Origin: Scleroderma bovista | Lineage: Eukaryota > Basidiomycota > Agaricomycetes > Boletales > Sclerodermataceae | Length of the DNA: 24,946 nt | Reading direction: 5' to 3' | Assembly: GCA_037178675.1 (NCBI GenBank) | Contig: JAYMGJ010000465.1 | Span: 1 to 24,946, forward strand | Shown here: piece after piece, positions 10,438 to 19,629 of the stretch | How the letters are laid out: each line of letters opens with the position of its first letter | How positions within the stretch are numbered: position 1 is the stretch's first letter | The notes under the pieces: generated by a model | What the model was told of the DNA's origin: nothing | Seen by the model: only the letters and a program-made list of their open reading frames with translations | The model's database searches: none | Made by a program: the position numbers and the translations under genes

Positions 10438-10451
10438 CAGGGCTCATAACC
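10438..10451 (-). other. Primer binding site, half-tRNA type (initiator tRNA-Met)
   Basis: Directly inside the 5' LTR the plus strand reads CAGGGCTCATAACC. This equals the anticodon stem-loop of fungal initiator tRNA-Met as I remember it from yeast, so the element RNA is complementary to it. Partial similarity continues upstream (GCGC near 10431 and CACAGTG). The match is to the anticodon region, not the tRNA 3' end, which is the arrangement known for Drosophila copia, where a cleaved 5' half of tRNA-iMet primes. Confidence 0.8.
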
Positions 10452-10739
10452 TGTTGAAGCAATACCTATATACATAGAGGAACTGCTACTCCAACTCACC
10501 TGTTGGGTGGAGTGCACAACCTGAGATGGTAGCGGTAGCTGGTCAAGAGCTGTTGTATTATATAAGCAATGAACACTGTTTATATACAACAAATAGTGTG
10601 ATGCGTGACTGTGACGCGTGACATGTGACATGTAACATCTACTCTAAAGAGGACTATTACTAAGTCTACACTAATATGGGTCGCAGTCTTGTGTGCACTT
10701 CATTGACAGTTTACACTGGGTGCACATGTGACTTCAACA
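10452..10739 (-). repeat. 5' LTR of the copia element
   Basis: This 288-bp LTR is paired with 4818-5105, with ends TG...CA and 8-bp perfect terminal inverted repeats. It differs from the 3' LTR at 19 positions, all transitions. It would carry the element promoter, with a TATA-like box at 10578-10586 on the minus strand. Confidence 0.97.
10578..10586 (-). promoter_or_regulatory. TATA-like box in the copia 5' LTR
   Basis: On the minus strand the LTR reads TATATAAAC here, conserved at 4944-4952 in the other LTR. Its position in the middle of the LTR, upstream of the primer site on the coding strand, fits a U3/R promoter. Confidence 0.55.
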
Positions 10740-10744
10740 GTTCA
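10740..10744. repeat. Target site duplication GTTCA (right)
   Basis: This is the partner of 4813-4817, directly outside the right LTR. Confidence 0.95.
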
Positions 10745-11300
10745 GATGGCGATCGAATGGCTGGAGAAAGCTGGGCGTTAGTATATTGTGATTGACAAAT
10801 TTATTAGGGCCAAGACCTCATGTTTTGTTAGTCGTGCTCTCGGTTTCCTCTGTACCTTTGCTTTTCCCTCATGTATCCCGCTGCATGAGAGTGTTTGCCG
10901 TGGTCGCATGTTTCACAGTCCTGTCATCGTGTTTCCCACCAAATCCCAGAACACCATTCCCACTGGGCCTGACACCACTACCCCAGATAAGTTCGATGAT
11001 GAGTGAAATCCCCACAATGCATTGAAGCAGCCTGGTTGGCCAGTGATGATTCTATGCACAACTTGTGATTCCCCTTCACAAATATTCTCTGCAACAACCC
11101 AGTCATGAGCGCATGAACATAGATGAACTCTCAGCTTCAGTGGGTGCCCTCAGTGCCCCATTGCAAACCCGGCAGGATCCCTCCGATTCTTGAATATGTG
11201 AAGCGGATGTCCGTGATTACCAGCCTGCAGCACTTTCACTAGGTATTCTTCGCCTTCTCAGGCTTGCAGGTCAGAGGCAAAGTCACATGAGTAATGCAAT
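10745..11300. other. No gene recognised
   Basis: This is the right flank of the copia element. Short open frames of 70-80 codons exist on the plus strand from 10788 but show no motif, no splice logic and no paralogue in the window. Nothing else is visible. Confidence 0.5.
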
Positions 11301-11302
11301 TG

Positions 11303-12388
11303 TCACCAACATGGGACTCGTCTGCATGTCTTATGCAGGGAATAGAGGCATCGTAATTCTGCAAGTGCGGAAACTAGTGTGTTCTGTCCCTTGTGTTTGG
11401 GCATCCATTTATATGAACTATCTTCCTTTGAAATAAAAAGGTCTGGTGAGTATTGATACATGGCAGAAAAGAAGCCCCGGAAGATGAGCTCAACTCCAGC
11501 AACTTTGTAGTCATTTCTATTCAGATTGCATGTCAACACTTGAGTATATCATCGGCGTAAACATTGGTGGTTTAAGCAGGTGAAATTTCCTGTGCCATTC
11601 ATTTAATTTCACCAGGGTTCTCACGTGAAACCATTCATCAAGAGGGGCAGGCAGTATGGGGAGGCGAATGGATCATCGAACTAAGGTCCTCAAGTTCATC
11701 AGATGAAGCATCATCATAAACCTCAGAGAAACAGAGTTGGGCATCTACGAGGGTGATACAAACATGTGAGACAGCCTCATGAATGTTGATGGGTCTTGGA
11801 CTTGGCCAATAGATAAAACAGATATATCCATTAGAACATTTCATTGCTCTCAGCAACTACGGAGCAACAGAAAGCAGGGCTATACTGCCCAGAACTGATA
11901 TCCTGAACAAGCTGTTGAAAAAGGGACAGCGACAGCAGTCCTCGCAAGAGCGTGTGGACATCAAGAGCATGACCTGAAAATCCTATTGGATGGTGAGACA
12001 GATTCAGAAAGGGCACATGAATACACTGAGTGTATCAAGTGCTGACGAAATGGCTGTAATGGACTGAGGTGATAACATAGGCACAAAACGTACATGCTAG
12101 AGGTGGGAGATATACAAGTCGACTGGCATCTGAAGCCAAACAAATAAGTCTGACAGCAAAATGAACACGCCAATGATGCAAAGACTGCCAAAGGAGTAGA
12201 AAGAAGGGGAGGTCAATAACAAGCCGTGATGTTAAGCCTGGCTTCCAGTATGTGCATAGGACCTCTGGATCAACTTGTGGTATCAATAAAGCTTGTACAC
12301 TGATAAAGTTAAGTGAATAAGCAGGAATGGCCTGATGTGGCACAGGTACAACATTGAAATCATTCCTACTGATCCTTAGTTGAGCCAT
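11303..12388 (-). pseudogene. Possible spliced gene remnant, family unknown
   Basis: Several minus-strand open segments follow one another: 12388 downwards beginning MAQLRISRNDFNVVPVPHQ, then 12016-11831, 11856-11638 with an acidic stretch DDASSDELEDLSS, and 11539-11303. Possible intron borders occur between them, for example an acceptor ending TTTGGCAG near 12183. I do not recognise the protein and cannot join the pieces with confidence. They may belong to the same remnant as 12784-13485 or be chance frames. Confidence 0.25.
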
Positions 12389-12783
12389 TGAACCATCCTG
12401 TCACTCTACCATGATGATGGAATGGGACAGCAAGCAGAATGTTATTGAACAATCATCAGTCTCATTGTGATGCACAGGGTTCAAAGGGAGTAAGTTACAA
12501 GAAATGTTTGGAGAAGGTTATCCAATGATGGACCTGTCCCTAGGTGGTAGACAATTTTCAGTGCATCGTTCGGTGAGCCAATGATGGGTTTCCTGTTACC
12601 TCTTCATTAAGTGATAGTATGCCCCAAACCTGCAGTATACAGCCCTTATAAACCGACCTGCATCATTCTGACACTTCAGAACAAGCAGGTGATCCAAGTT
12701 GATCAGCCAGTACATGATGCAAACAGATGCAAACAGTGAAGATATCTGTTCGCAGAAATTCAACTCAACAATGTTCATTGCCC

Positions 12784-13485
12784 TCATTCATCAAGTACAT
12801 ATAGATCATTGGCTGAGGGGACCAACTGATAGTTATAAGGAAATGAACATGATATCACACTTCCAAAAATAAACTCACCCATTCGACAACAAGTCGTATG
12901 ATCTCACAAATGGCTTTGTTCAAGATTGTTAGAGATTCTTTGCTAAGCTGGCATGTGGCCAACTCACAGTAGATCCATTGGTCACCTTCCAATTTTAGAA
13001 TGCAGAACATGCAGGTCTGTCCATTGGAAAGGCAAAAGCAAACTTCTTTTCACCTGGGAACGTTCCAATGAGAATACACCTATTGAAGTGATGATACGGA
13101 CTTGGTTGTATTTGCCAGCATGAGAGCTTGACCAACAGCTTCGGGCATGAGTGACACAAAGGTGCTAACACCATTTACCAGGGTGCATTTTGCTTTGACA
13201 AGAAAAAAGCAGCCTTCCGAGATCTTGAAGACGTCCTGCTCACGCCTTACACCACCTACACCATGTAAGTGTTCTGGAGGAAATGTGAACTCCGAGATTG
13301 GGCTAGGACCACTGGACGTCGACCTCTCCTGTCCCATTCGTCCTTGTACTGTACGATGGCATAATCCACAGTTCCAGATAACCATAACCTCATACCCAGA
13401 AGCCAGGTTTATCAGCTGGACACCGTCGCCAGGTGGGATCCTCATTTCCAGCAAGATCGTAACTTCCGATTTTGATTGTTCATCG
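12784..13485 (-). pseudogene. Spliced gene remnant of an unnamed basidiomycete family
   Basis: An exon opens after the acceptor TTTGCAG (minus strand, coding from 13485) and reads through LLEMRIPPGDGVQLINLASGY, ERSTSSGPSPISEFTFPPEHL and STFVSLMPEAVGQALMLANTT. A second exon at 12879-13046 is open for exactly 56 codons, with FCLSNGQTCMFCILK, and ends at the strong donor GTGAGT. A 53-nt intron (12826-12878) with acceptor ATCAG follows, then LVPSANDLYVLDE and a TGA at 12784-12786. The join between the first two exons near 13041-13100 does not splice in frame by my reading. The EAVGQA...FCLSNGQTW-type pattern reminds me of multicopy uncharacterised Agaricomycete proteins; I do not know its function. 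Confidence 0.5.
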
Positions 13486-14172
13486 CTGCAAAGTCAAAGG
13501 CGCTGCATAGAGGATCATGCATGGCCCAGGTTTGTACTGTGTAGGAAGATCATCAGTGCCTCATGGATTCATGTGGACTTGGCGTGATGCTGACTGAGTA
13601 AAATACCGTGCTGTCAATCCTGGGTGAATCCGACTCCAAAATGAGTGCGAGGATGGGGAAAAAATGTAGATACCTCGTCAGCCCGCAGAGAAAGGAAGAA
13701 ACAGTCAAGAAAGGGATACAATACACACCTAATCGTGTGTAAGGTTCACCCAATGCCAGACGGCAATTAGGTCATGGGAACGTCCTGATAAGGCTAACCC
13801 AGTGATTTCTGTCAAAGGTATTTAGGCTATTGTGAAATACATAGAGTACACGAGCGGTTCGAAATGTATAGGCATCAGTTGTCACAAAGCTTGGCCACCG
13901 ACTTTTACATACACTCCTGCAGCATTTTTTAGAATGTCACAGCTTTGTTACAAATCAAGGGCAGAGTGCTCATTGCTCTGAGGTCAGACGAACATTAGAG
14001 CCAAGGGCATTGGATTCTCACTATCCCCATTATTTGAGGTTAGACAAATGTTTGTCTCAGCCCATCAAAATAATATTACTTGTCCAGCATTTATATTCAA
14101 TTGGTGGTCTGGGGTAATGTACATTGTATGATCATAGTAGCATTGATAATACTAAATAAACTAAATAGTAGG

Positions 14173-15020
14173 ATGCCTGGGCGTCGTTGTCATCATCATC
14201 GTCATCAGTGGTGGCAGTATGGTCATCATCCATTGTTGTCGTCAATAGTGGTGGTGGTAGCATCATTGTCATCTGTGGTAGAGTGGTGGTGGTGGTCAGC
14301 GTTGCATTGGTGGTGGTGTAGTCGTCGTCATCGGTCGTTCTCAGTGGTAGGGTAGTGGTGTCATTGTTGGTAGTGGCCAGTGGTTGGCGTTGCGTTGGCG
14401 GTGGAGGATGAGAGAGGATGACGGGACTTGAGAAATTTTGGATGTGTTATGATTAGTCATCACAATGTTTGTCCTCCGTGGCGCCACGTCACCGCTACCA
14501 ACCACACCACCACCAACGTCACAACAACTGCGGCTACAAGCCTATATGACGATGATGCCTTCAAGCACCAGTGCAATGCTGACCACCAACACCCCAGCCC
14601 TAAAACTCTTGGAAAAAGTGTGTTGGGGGGTTGCTACAGTGGACCTAAGGGACAGAAGCTGTGTTAGGAAGTTGGTAACCCTGTAGTAACCTCAGTAGAT
14701 GTTCAAGCTACTTTATTAGAGTAATACCTGTAGTAACTACTACAAGTTAGTATGAGTAAAAGAGTGTGTAAAGGACTACTTACCCTCAGTAGATGTTCAA
14801 GCTACTGAGGGACTAACAGGAAATACTACTGTGTATGTGCGCTCTGAGGGCTTATGTAAGCGTCACATGGTCATGCACCTCAGTACCTAGTAATGCGTGC
14901 TGGTTAATTTACAACAAAAACCGCCTCCACCAACCACCAACGTAACATCCACCACTGACAATGAACGCCACCACCAACACAACCACCACACTGACGACAC
15001 CACCAATCCCAACCAGGCAT
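14173..15020. repeat. GT/CA-rich fold-back array, copy 1
   Basis: The left arm (about 14173-14425) is rich in GTGGTGGT and GTCATC words on the plus strand. The right parts (about 14480-14660 and 14915-15020) are the complementary CA-rich type with ACCACCACC words. Outer ends form ATGCCTGG/CCAGGCAT (14173-14180 and 15013-15020). At the turn, 14420-14475, lies a degenerate version of the core hairpin at 22674-22730. A 22-bp direct repeat CTCAGTAGATGTTCAAGCTACT occurs at 14691 and 14785. No gene is apparent. Confidence 0.6.
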
Positions 15021-15220
15021 AAGACTTATATAATACGTAGTTTGGCATTTAGTATGACTTGTACAGTTTGATGCAAATCTACTTTACATAATTGTCTTAA
15101 TGGCTTGGACACTACTAAATGTTAGATGGTTGTCACCCAACAAATGAGCAACTAGCACTTTCAGGTTGTTGAGTACAGAATAGAGGCATAGCCCCAGCAA
15201 AGCGATATTGTTACTTCTCT

Positions 15221-15534
15221 GTCGCAAATTTATTTTTTGCATTGAAACGTCATGCTTTGTCACGCTTTTACTTAAAATAGACTTATAAGTTTCTTGTAAT
15301 GTCATTTTGATGAGAAGTTTCGCCTTGGAATGGATTCTAATGGCATTGTAAGGGTTGTGACAAAATGTGATGGTCACATTTTGTCACGACCCTTACAATG
15401 CCATTAAAATCTATTCCAAGGCACAAGTTCTCATCAAAACGTCATTACAAGAGACTTATAAGTCTATTTTAAGTCCATTTTAAGTAAAGGCATGACAAAG
15501 CGTGATGTTTTAATGGAAAAAATAAATTTGCGAC
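15221..15534. repeat. 314-bp hairpin (long inverted repeat, 3-nt loop)
   Basis: The left arm 15221-15370 and right arm 15374-15534 are reverse complements at roughly 90 percent by eye. The outer ends are GTCGCAAATTTATTTT and its complement, the turn is a TGG loop, and the right arm has about 11 extra bases near 15472. Flanks beyond GTCGC/GCGAC do not pair, so the borders are sharp. It resembles a fold-back MITE or a hairpin-RNA source. Confidence 0.9.
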
Positions 15535-15874
15535 ATCATGTGCATGGCCATGTCACACGAATATATGTGGAACCAAGTCCCAACCTCAGATGAACGTTAG
15601 AAATCTCACATCAGCCGTACGTGCCCAAAATTTGTGTCCTGTGAACAATTGCCCTAACCCACTTTGTTTATTCTACCAAAGTCCATTTAACACCAAACAT
15701 ACGACACCAAAATAATTTCCGTCAAATGTTAGATAATTGGTTTGCTAATTTAGGTGTGTACAACTGAAAGAAAGCTGATTACATAAGCCTTGATGGACGT
15801 GTCATGTGATGGCATTCGCGTGTATTGTTCGAACTGGCACGGTGGACGCTGACTAGTTGAAAAACGACTCGGAG

Positions 15875-17513
15875 ATGGAAGAGGAGCCAAGGTGAGGTCT
15901 AAATTTTCAGTACTCGGTGATCAGTGGTCTCCCAATCGATACTCCAGCCCTCACCATGCAATATCGCTGACAATGTCAATGCCTTCCCCACCTGGTCCCC
16001 GCAGGAATCCAAGCCGAAAAAGCAAGATGCTGACTCTTCCATCCATTCAGGAAGACTCCCGCTCTCTCAATGAGTCCCCGAGTTATGATCTGAACACGGA
16101 GCGCAATGAGCAGCATCCCTCCAAGAACAATGTGACACCAGAAAAACGCAAGAAGTGGGGGTCTTCAGTGGACACAAGGCAGAGGGCCAGGGCATGCGAA
16201 GCTGACCCGCATAAAGGTCGATGTTTACTCACAAACTTGCCTGACGTGGTCAACGTATGCCACTTGATACCCAGTTCGACGCGGCCTTCCGAGGTGAGCC
16301 ACTTCCACGCTGTCACATCCTGTCCTGATCTGTTTTTAGCTCACGAAATTGGAGTACGCATGGGGTCTACCCGGGAAGCTCAACCTTGATTCGACCCACA
16401 ACTTGATTCATCGTGAGTAACACTAGAAAGTAACCGACTTGTCTTCTATCCCCATACTCATCCAACACTAGTGAGATCAGATTGGCACTTCCTTTTCGAT
16501 AAAGGGAATTTCATCCTCATACCGGAGCTTTCGGACTTGAAAAGGCTCGAAAAAGCTACGATAACGAAAGCCCTTGCGGGTCGTTCTCGAACTAATGTGA
16601 ACAAGGTATGTCCTTTGCACCGGGTTACGTGGCGTTTTACGTTCGCCTATTGACGCATTTCTTATAGTTATTCGGACCTGACACCATCTTCAAGTACCAT
16701 GTTCTGCCTATACCTGAGTTAAAGGCACCCATCTGTCGCTTCAATGATTCAAACAACCTTGCAGAGCACTCCACCCATCACTACCCTTTCGCCACGCTCG
16801 GCCCCCTCGAGAGCCACGTCCAGCCACAATACGTCGTTGTTAACGCTGGGCGAAAGCTATTTGCCAGATCACTTGATGAATTTTTCAGGTTTCCATTGGT
16901 TCTCAAACAAATTTCATCTCACACGAGTGACGACCAAGCTGATTCAAGGCTTGCCACAGTCACGAAACTGTACAGGCATTGGACTAAGTTAGTGATACCG
17001 GATGACTTTGTCGCTTGCTCCCGTCCTGCCTCTGGTCCCTCCAATGATGCAAACAATGATGACCAAGACCAAGACCATGCAGAGGAGGGACAAGAGGAGG
17101 AGAGCGATGCCGACAACGACAAACTCCAATCCGTCCCTTTAAAGAAGTCCAATGTAGGACGACAGCTCCACAACAACATCGCATCCACTTCCAGTACAGG
17201 CTCTTTCGACACTGCCGTCTTTTCTGAGGATACAGCATGGGTAGAAGGGATCAATGACTGGACGATGAAGTGTTGCGATGCCGCAGCCTCAGAGGGAGGG
17301 TGGGAATCAAGTATACTGAATGAGGACGATGAAGTACTTGCCGCCTACGCCAAAGAGAAACCACGATCGGCCCCTCCACGGGACAGCTGGCACAGGTGGC
17401 AACCATACTGGGCCAGACGCAACGGGAAGTATCCACCTCACAATACAGCAAAGTTTTCGAGTGATTGGGCCCTTTTTGAACGACATACGGCGTTGCCTAT
17501 AGATTTGGAATAA
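15875..17513 (+). CDS. HNH endonuclease-like protein, intact five-exon gene
   Basis: Exons are 15875-15891, 16005-16293, 16340-16412, 16472-16605 and 16668-17513. Introns of 113, 46, 59 and 62 nt have GT-AG borders. The frame stays open to TAA at 17511 and gives 452 residues. The start at ATG 15875 (MEEEPR) needs the first intron, whose branch-like CTGAC lies at 15967; ATG 15973 is an alternative that skips it. The HNH_2-like core has CLLTN at residue 79, CHLIPSST at 91, N at 123 and DWHFLFD at 130-136, so the H...N...H residues are present. A conserved middle (FGPDTIFKYHVLPIPELK, HYPFATLGPLESHVQPQYVV) is followed by an acidic linker near residues 300-320 and a Trp-rich tail. Multicopy genes of this layout are common in mushroom genomes; substrate and role are unknown. 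Confidence 0.85.
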
Positions 17514-18285
17514 GTCTCTACATTTCATCTTCTGTTGTTAGCTCTGAATAATTAATACAAGGGCAATTTCACTTGCGCGACGAGTCAGTCTGTTCAGCAT
17601 TCAAGTGTGACCTAGTGCTTCACATAGTTCATCAGAAGAAATTGCGAATATCACCACGTCGCGCCCAAGCTGTTCTCTGATTCTACGTTCATCGTGAGAG
17701 AGTTGTCTCCGAGGCTACGACCCACCCCAGGATCGTCCACATGCTTACGTGCCTCGATGCAATTGAGGACACCTACGTTGTTTGTCGCCTATTAGCTATG
17801 GGTCTACACATACACTTTCAGGACCTATGGAAATTACATTCAGGGGAGATCCCTTGAATCGAGTGACATGATTGTGATCATTTTTGATCCTTGCACGGCT
17901 ATCAAGACAACAAGGATTACTTCATCTACTGCTGGGGTGCTGAAAGTCGCCAATCAAGCAAGGACAATAAGTTGGTTATAGCCAGGTACATTGCGATTGT
18001 ATATGGCAGAACGAAAGAATACGGTGCAAGTGCCCAGGGATAGAACCCTGCCGTTCTCCTCGGCATTCCACACTAGTACCTGTCTACACCAGCAAAATAA
18101 ACCAAACCTCTATCTCCCTTCGATCTTTGTGATGCCTTGCTTGCATTACGACGGCCACGACCCCCACCCGGCAGCTTAGAGTTATTTGGGGACACACGGG
18201 ATCACGAACTCGGCCAGTTCTTTCTCTGCTAAAACTGACTTGTTACTTGACAAACTCCGATGGCTTCCGAAGTTTTACGGATAAT

Positions 18286-18671
18286 TCAGTAACAAGAATC
18301 GCTCGACACTGCCGATTGCGCAGCCTCCGACGCCTCAGGTAGCAGTTTCTCAAGGGGTTTAGGGTCGTGTGGTAAGGGGGAAGAAATGTTGGAGCTTAGA
18401 CTGTTCTTGGTGCAATATTGAATTATTGGACGCAGCTGGATGATGTTCATCGAATCGATAGTGAGGCTGGACATGTGTAAATGCATGCACCGTGTGATAC
18501 CTTGCAATATTTGTTATGTGAGTCGTGGGTCAGTGGAAACGCCAGTATTACTGATAGAGTCGTCATTACAGACTGGAGGTCAGCAATGGTGCATTCTAGT
18601 TCGGTACGAGAACGAACAAGATCAGTAAGTTCGGTCTGCACGTCTTGACGAGCGATCGTGGAAGTGGACAA
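18286..18671 (-). pseudogene. Hypothetical coiled-coil gene fragment
   Basis: Minus-strand frames read ARQDVQTELTDLVRSRTELE then CTIADLQSVMTTLS, a heptad-like amphipathic stretch. After a possible donor at about 18556 another frame reads SSLTIDSMNIIQLRPIIQYC to DSCY and a stop at 18286. The intermediate splice is not settled and no ATG heads the first piece; a MITE lies only 70 bp upstream (18742) and may have cut off the 5' end. The family is not recognised. Confidence 0.3.
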
Positions 18672-18732
18672 CGCGTGCTTTGTTTCTGAATGTAATGTTT
18701 GTCCGCACCGCCGCGGTGTTCCGTGGATGCTT

Positions 18733-18741
18733 GTGGTAACT
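18733..18741. repeat. 9-bp target site duplication GTGGTAACT (left)
   Basis: GTGGTAACT directly precedes the MITE and recurs at 19353-19361 directly after it. Confidence 0.88.
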
Positions 18742-19352
18742 CGGGCTCCTTCACGCCTCTGCTGGGAGTGAGAGGGGCGCGAAACTTAGTGAAATTCTGA
18801 GTGGATGGACAATTATATCATCGCACATGGATAATTCAAACCCAGCATAACCAGTTTTAGTTTAATGGTTGACATCCCTCTTCTTTTTACATAAGGTGCC
18901 AGTTCAAGTCCCCTTGTGTGCACTTTTTTTCGGGCGCCATCTTGCCTTCTCATTTGCCCCATTTCAATCATATATACACATGTGTCCTCTCTTTGTACTT
19001 TGTACTTTTTTTGTGCACACCCCATTAGCATTATTTGCTAGTCAATACTACTCGAAGGTTTGCCTACTGAATATTTGTGCTCCGACATTAGATAATGCTC
19101 TGCACCTGCCTCATGTGGTTTATTATATAACCATGCCATATTTATTGTCTTGGAACCCATTTTATTTCATAGTCCGATGTGTGGCTGACATCATTTACAA
19201 ATGTTTTCTTGCAGCCCCCACTGGGAGTGTGAGGGGATTAAGGTTATGCTGGGTTTGAATTATCCACATGTGATTATATAATCATCCATCCACTCAGAAT
19301 TTCACTAAGTCTCACGCCCCTCTCACTCCCAGCGGAGGCATGAAGGAGCCTG
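18742..19352. mobile_element. 611-bp MITE with 111-bp terminal inverted repeats
   Basis: The left TIR 18742-18852 and right TIR 19242-19352 are reverse complements of equal length with only scattered, mostly transition-type differences. The outermost bases are CGGGCTCCTTCA and, read inwards from the right, CAGGCTCCTTCA. A perfect 9-bp duplication flanks it. Long TIRs with a 9-bp duplication fit a Mutator-like non-autonomous element; a CAG start with an 8-bp duplication (hAT) is the alternative. No transposase is encoded. The interior carries an additional degenerate piece of the TIR motif near 19215-19235. Confidence 0.88.
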
Positions 19353-19361
19353 GTGGTAACT
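19353..19361. repeat. 9-bp target site duplication GTGGTAACT (right)
   Basis: This is the partner of 18733-18741, directly outside the MITE. Confidence 0.88.
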
Positions 19362-19629
19362 TAGTCTGTATGCATTGGCAGGCTGTTGAAAGGAGTGCAG
19401 CATTTTGGCTAAATTGAGCCCAGCAATAAGGCACAATTGTGATGCCGGGGATGGCTTTGCGGTTGTGGAGTAGAGTAAGGAATAAACAGTAATAAATAAC
19501 ACGACAGTGCAGGTATAATGATATCAATGTGTTGGCGATAATGCATCTACCAATGTTATTATGTCCGACCATCTGATTTTTGCATCTGAAGAAGGTTAGA
19601 ACATATGCCGACACCTCCTTCTAGATCTC

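Larger units (their letters stand above)
4818..10739 (-). mobile_element. Complete Ty1/copia LTR retrotransposon (5,922 bp), coding-defective
   Basis: Two 288-bp LTRs start TGTTGAAG and end CTTCAACA, flanked by a perfect GTTCA duplication. In transcription order on the minus strand come: 5' LTR, primer binding site, leader, gag-protease, integrase, reverse transcriptase, RNase H, polypurine tract, 3' LTR. The order integrase before reverse transcriptase identifies copia rather than gypsy. The coding region carries three frame changes and one in-frame stop, and the reverse transcriptase lacks a catalytic Asp, so it should not move autonomously. LTRs differ at 19 of 288 positions, all transitions. 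Confidence 0.98.
13724..15758. mobile_element. 2.03-kb insertion with short terminal inverted repeats
   Basis: The segment is missing from the paralogous block at 2455. Its ends read TACACACCTAA (13722-13732) and TTAGGTGTGTA (15750-15760), an 11-bp perfect inverted pair. If the outer TA is a target duplication the element is 13724-15758 with CACACCTAA ends, as in Tc1/mariner-type insertions. No transposase frame is visible. The interior is composite, holding a fold-back array (14173-15020) and a hairpin (15221-15534). The class is inferred from ends only. Confidence 0.6.
13557..17909 (+). repeat. Duplicated block, copy 2 (interrupted)
   Basis: The left part 13557-13716 matches 2311-2455 and the right part from about 15765 matches 2456-4619. 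The 2-kb stretch between them is absent from copy 1. The block carries the intact HNH-type gene and retains about 50 bp downstream of it that copy 1 lacks. Confidence 0.92.

Noticed and set aside
13147..13587. 146-codon plus-strand frame
   Set aside because: It is the antisense of the spliced minus-strand remnant, whose exon borders and family pattern are better supported.
18020..18075. tRNA-like T-arm (minus strand CAGGGTTCTATCCCTG) followed by GGCACTTGCAC
   Set aside because: No matching 5' acceptor strand, D-arm or anticodon arm upstream, and the T-loop departs from consensus; not a tRNA and too little for a SINE.
18239..18296. 9-bp inverted repeat CTTGTTACT/AGTAACAAG with a 40-nt loop as a terminator
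   Set aside because: Eukaryotic context, no T-tract, and one such match is expected by chance.
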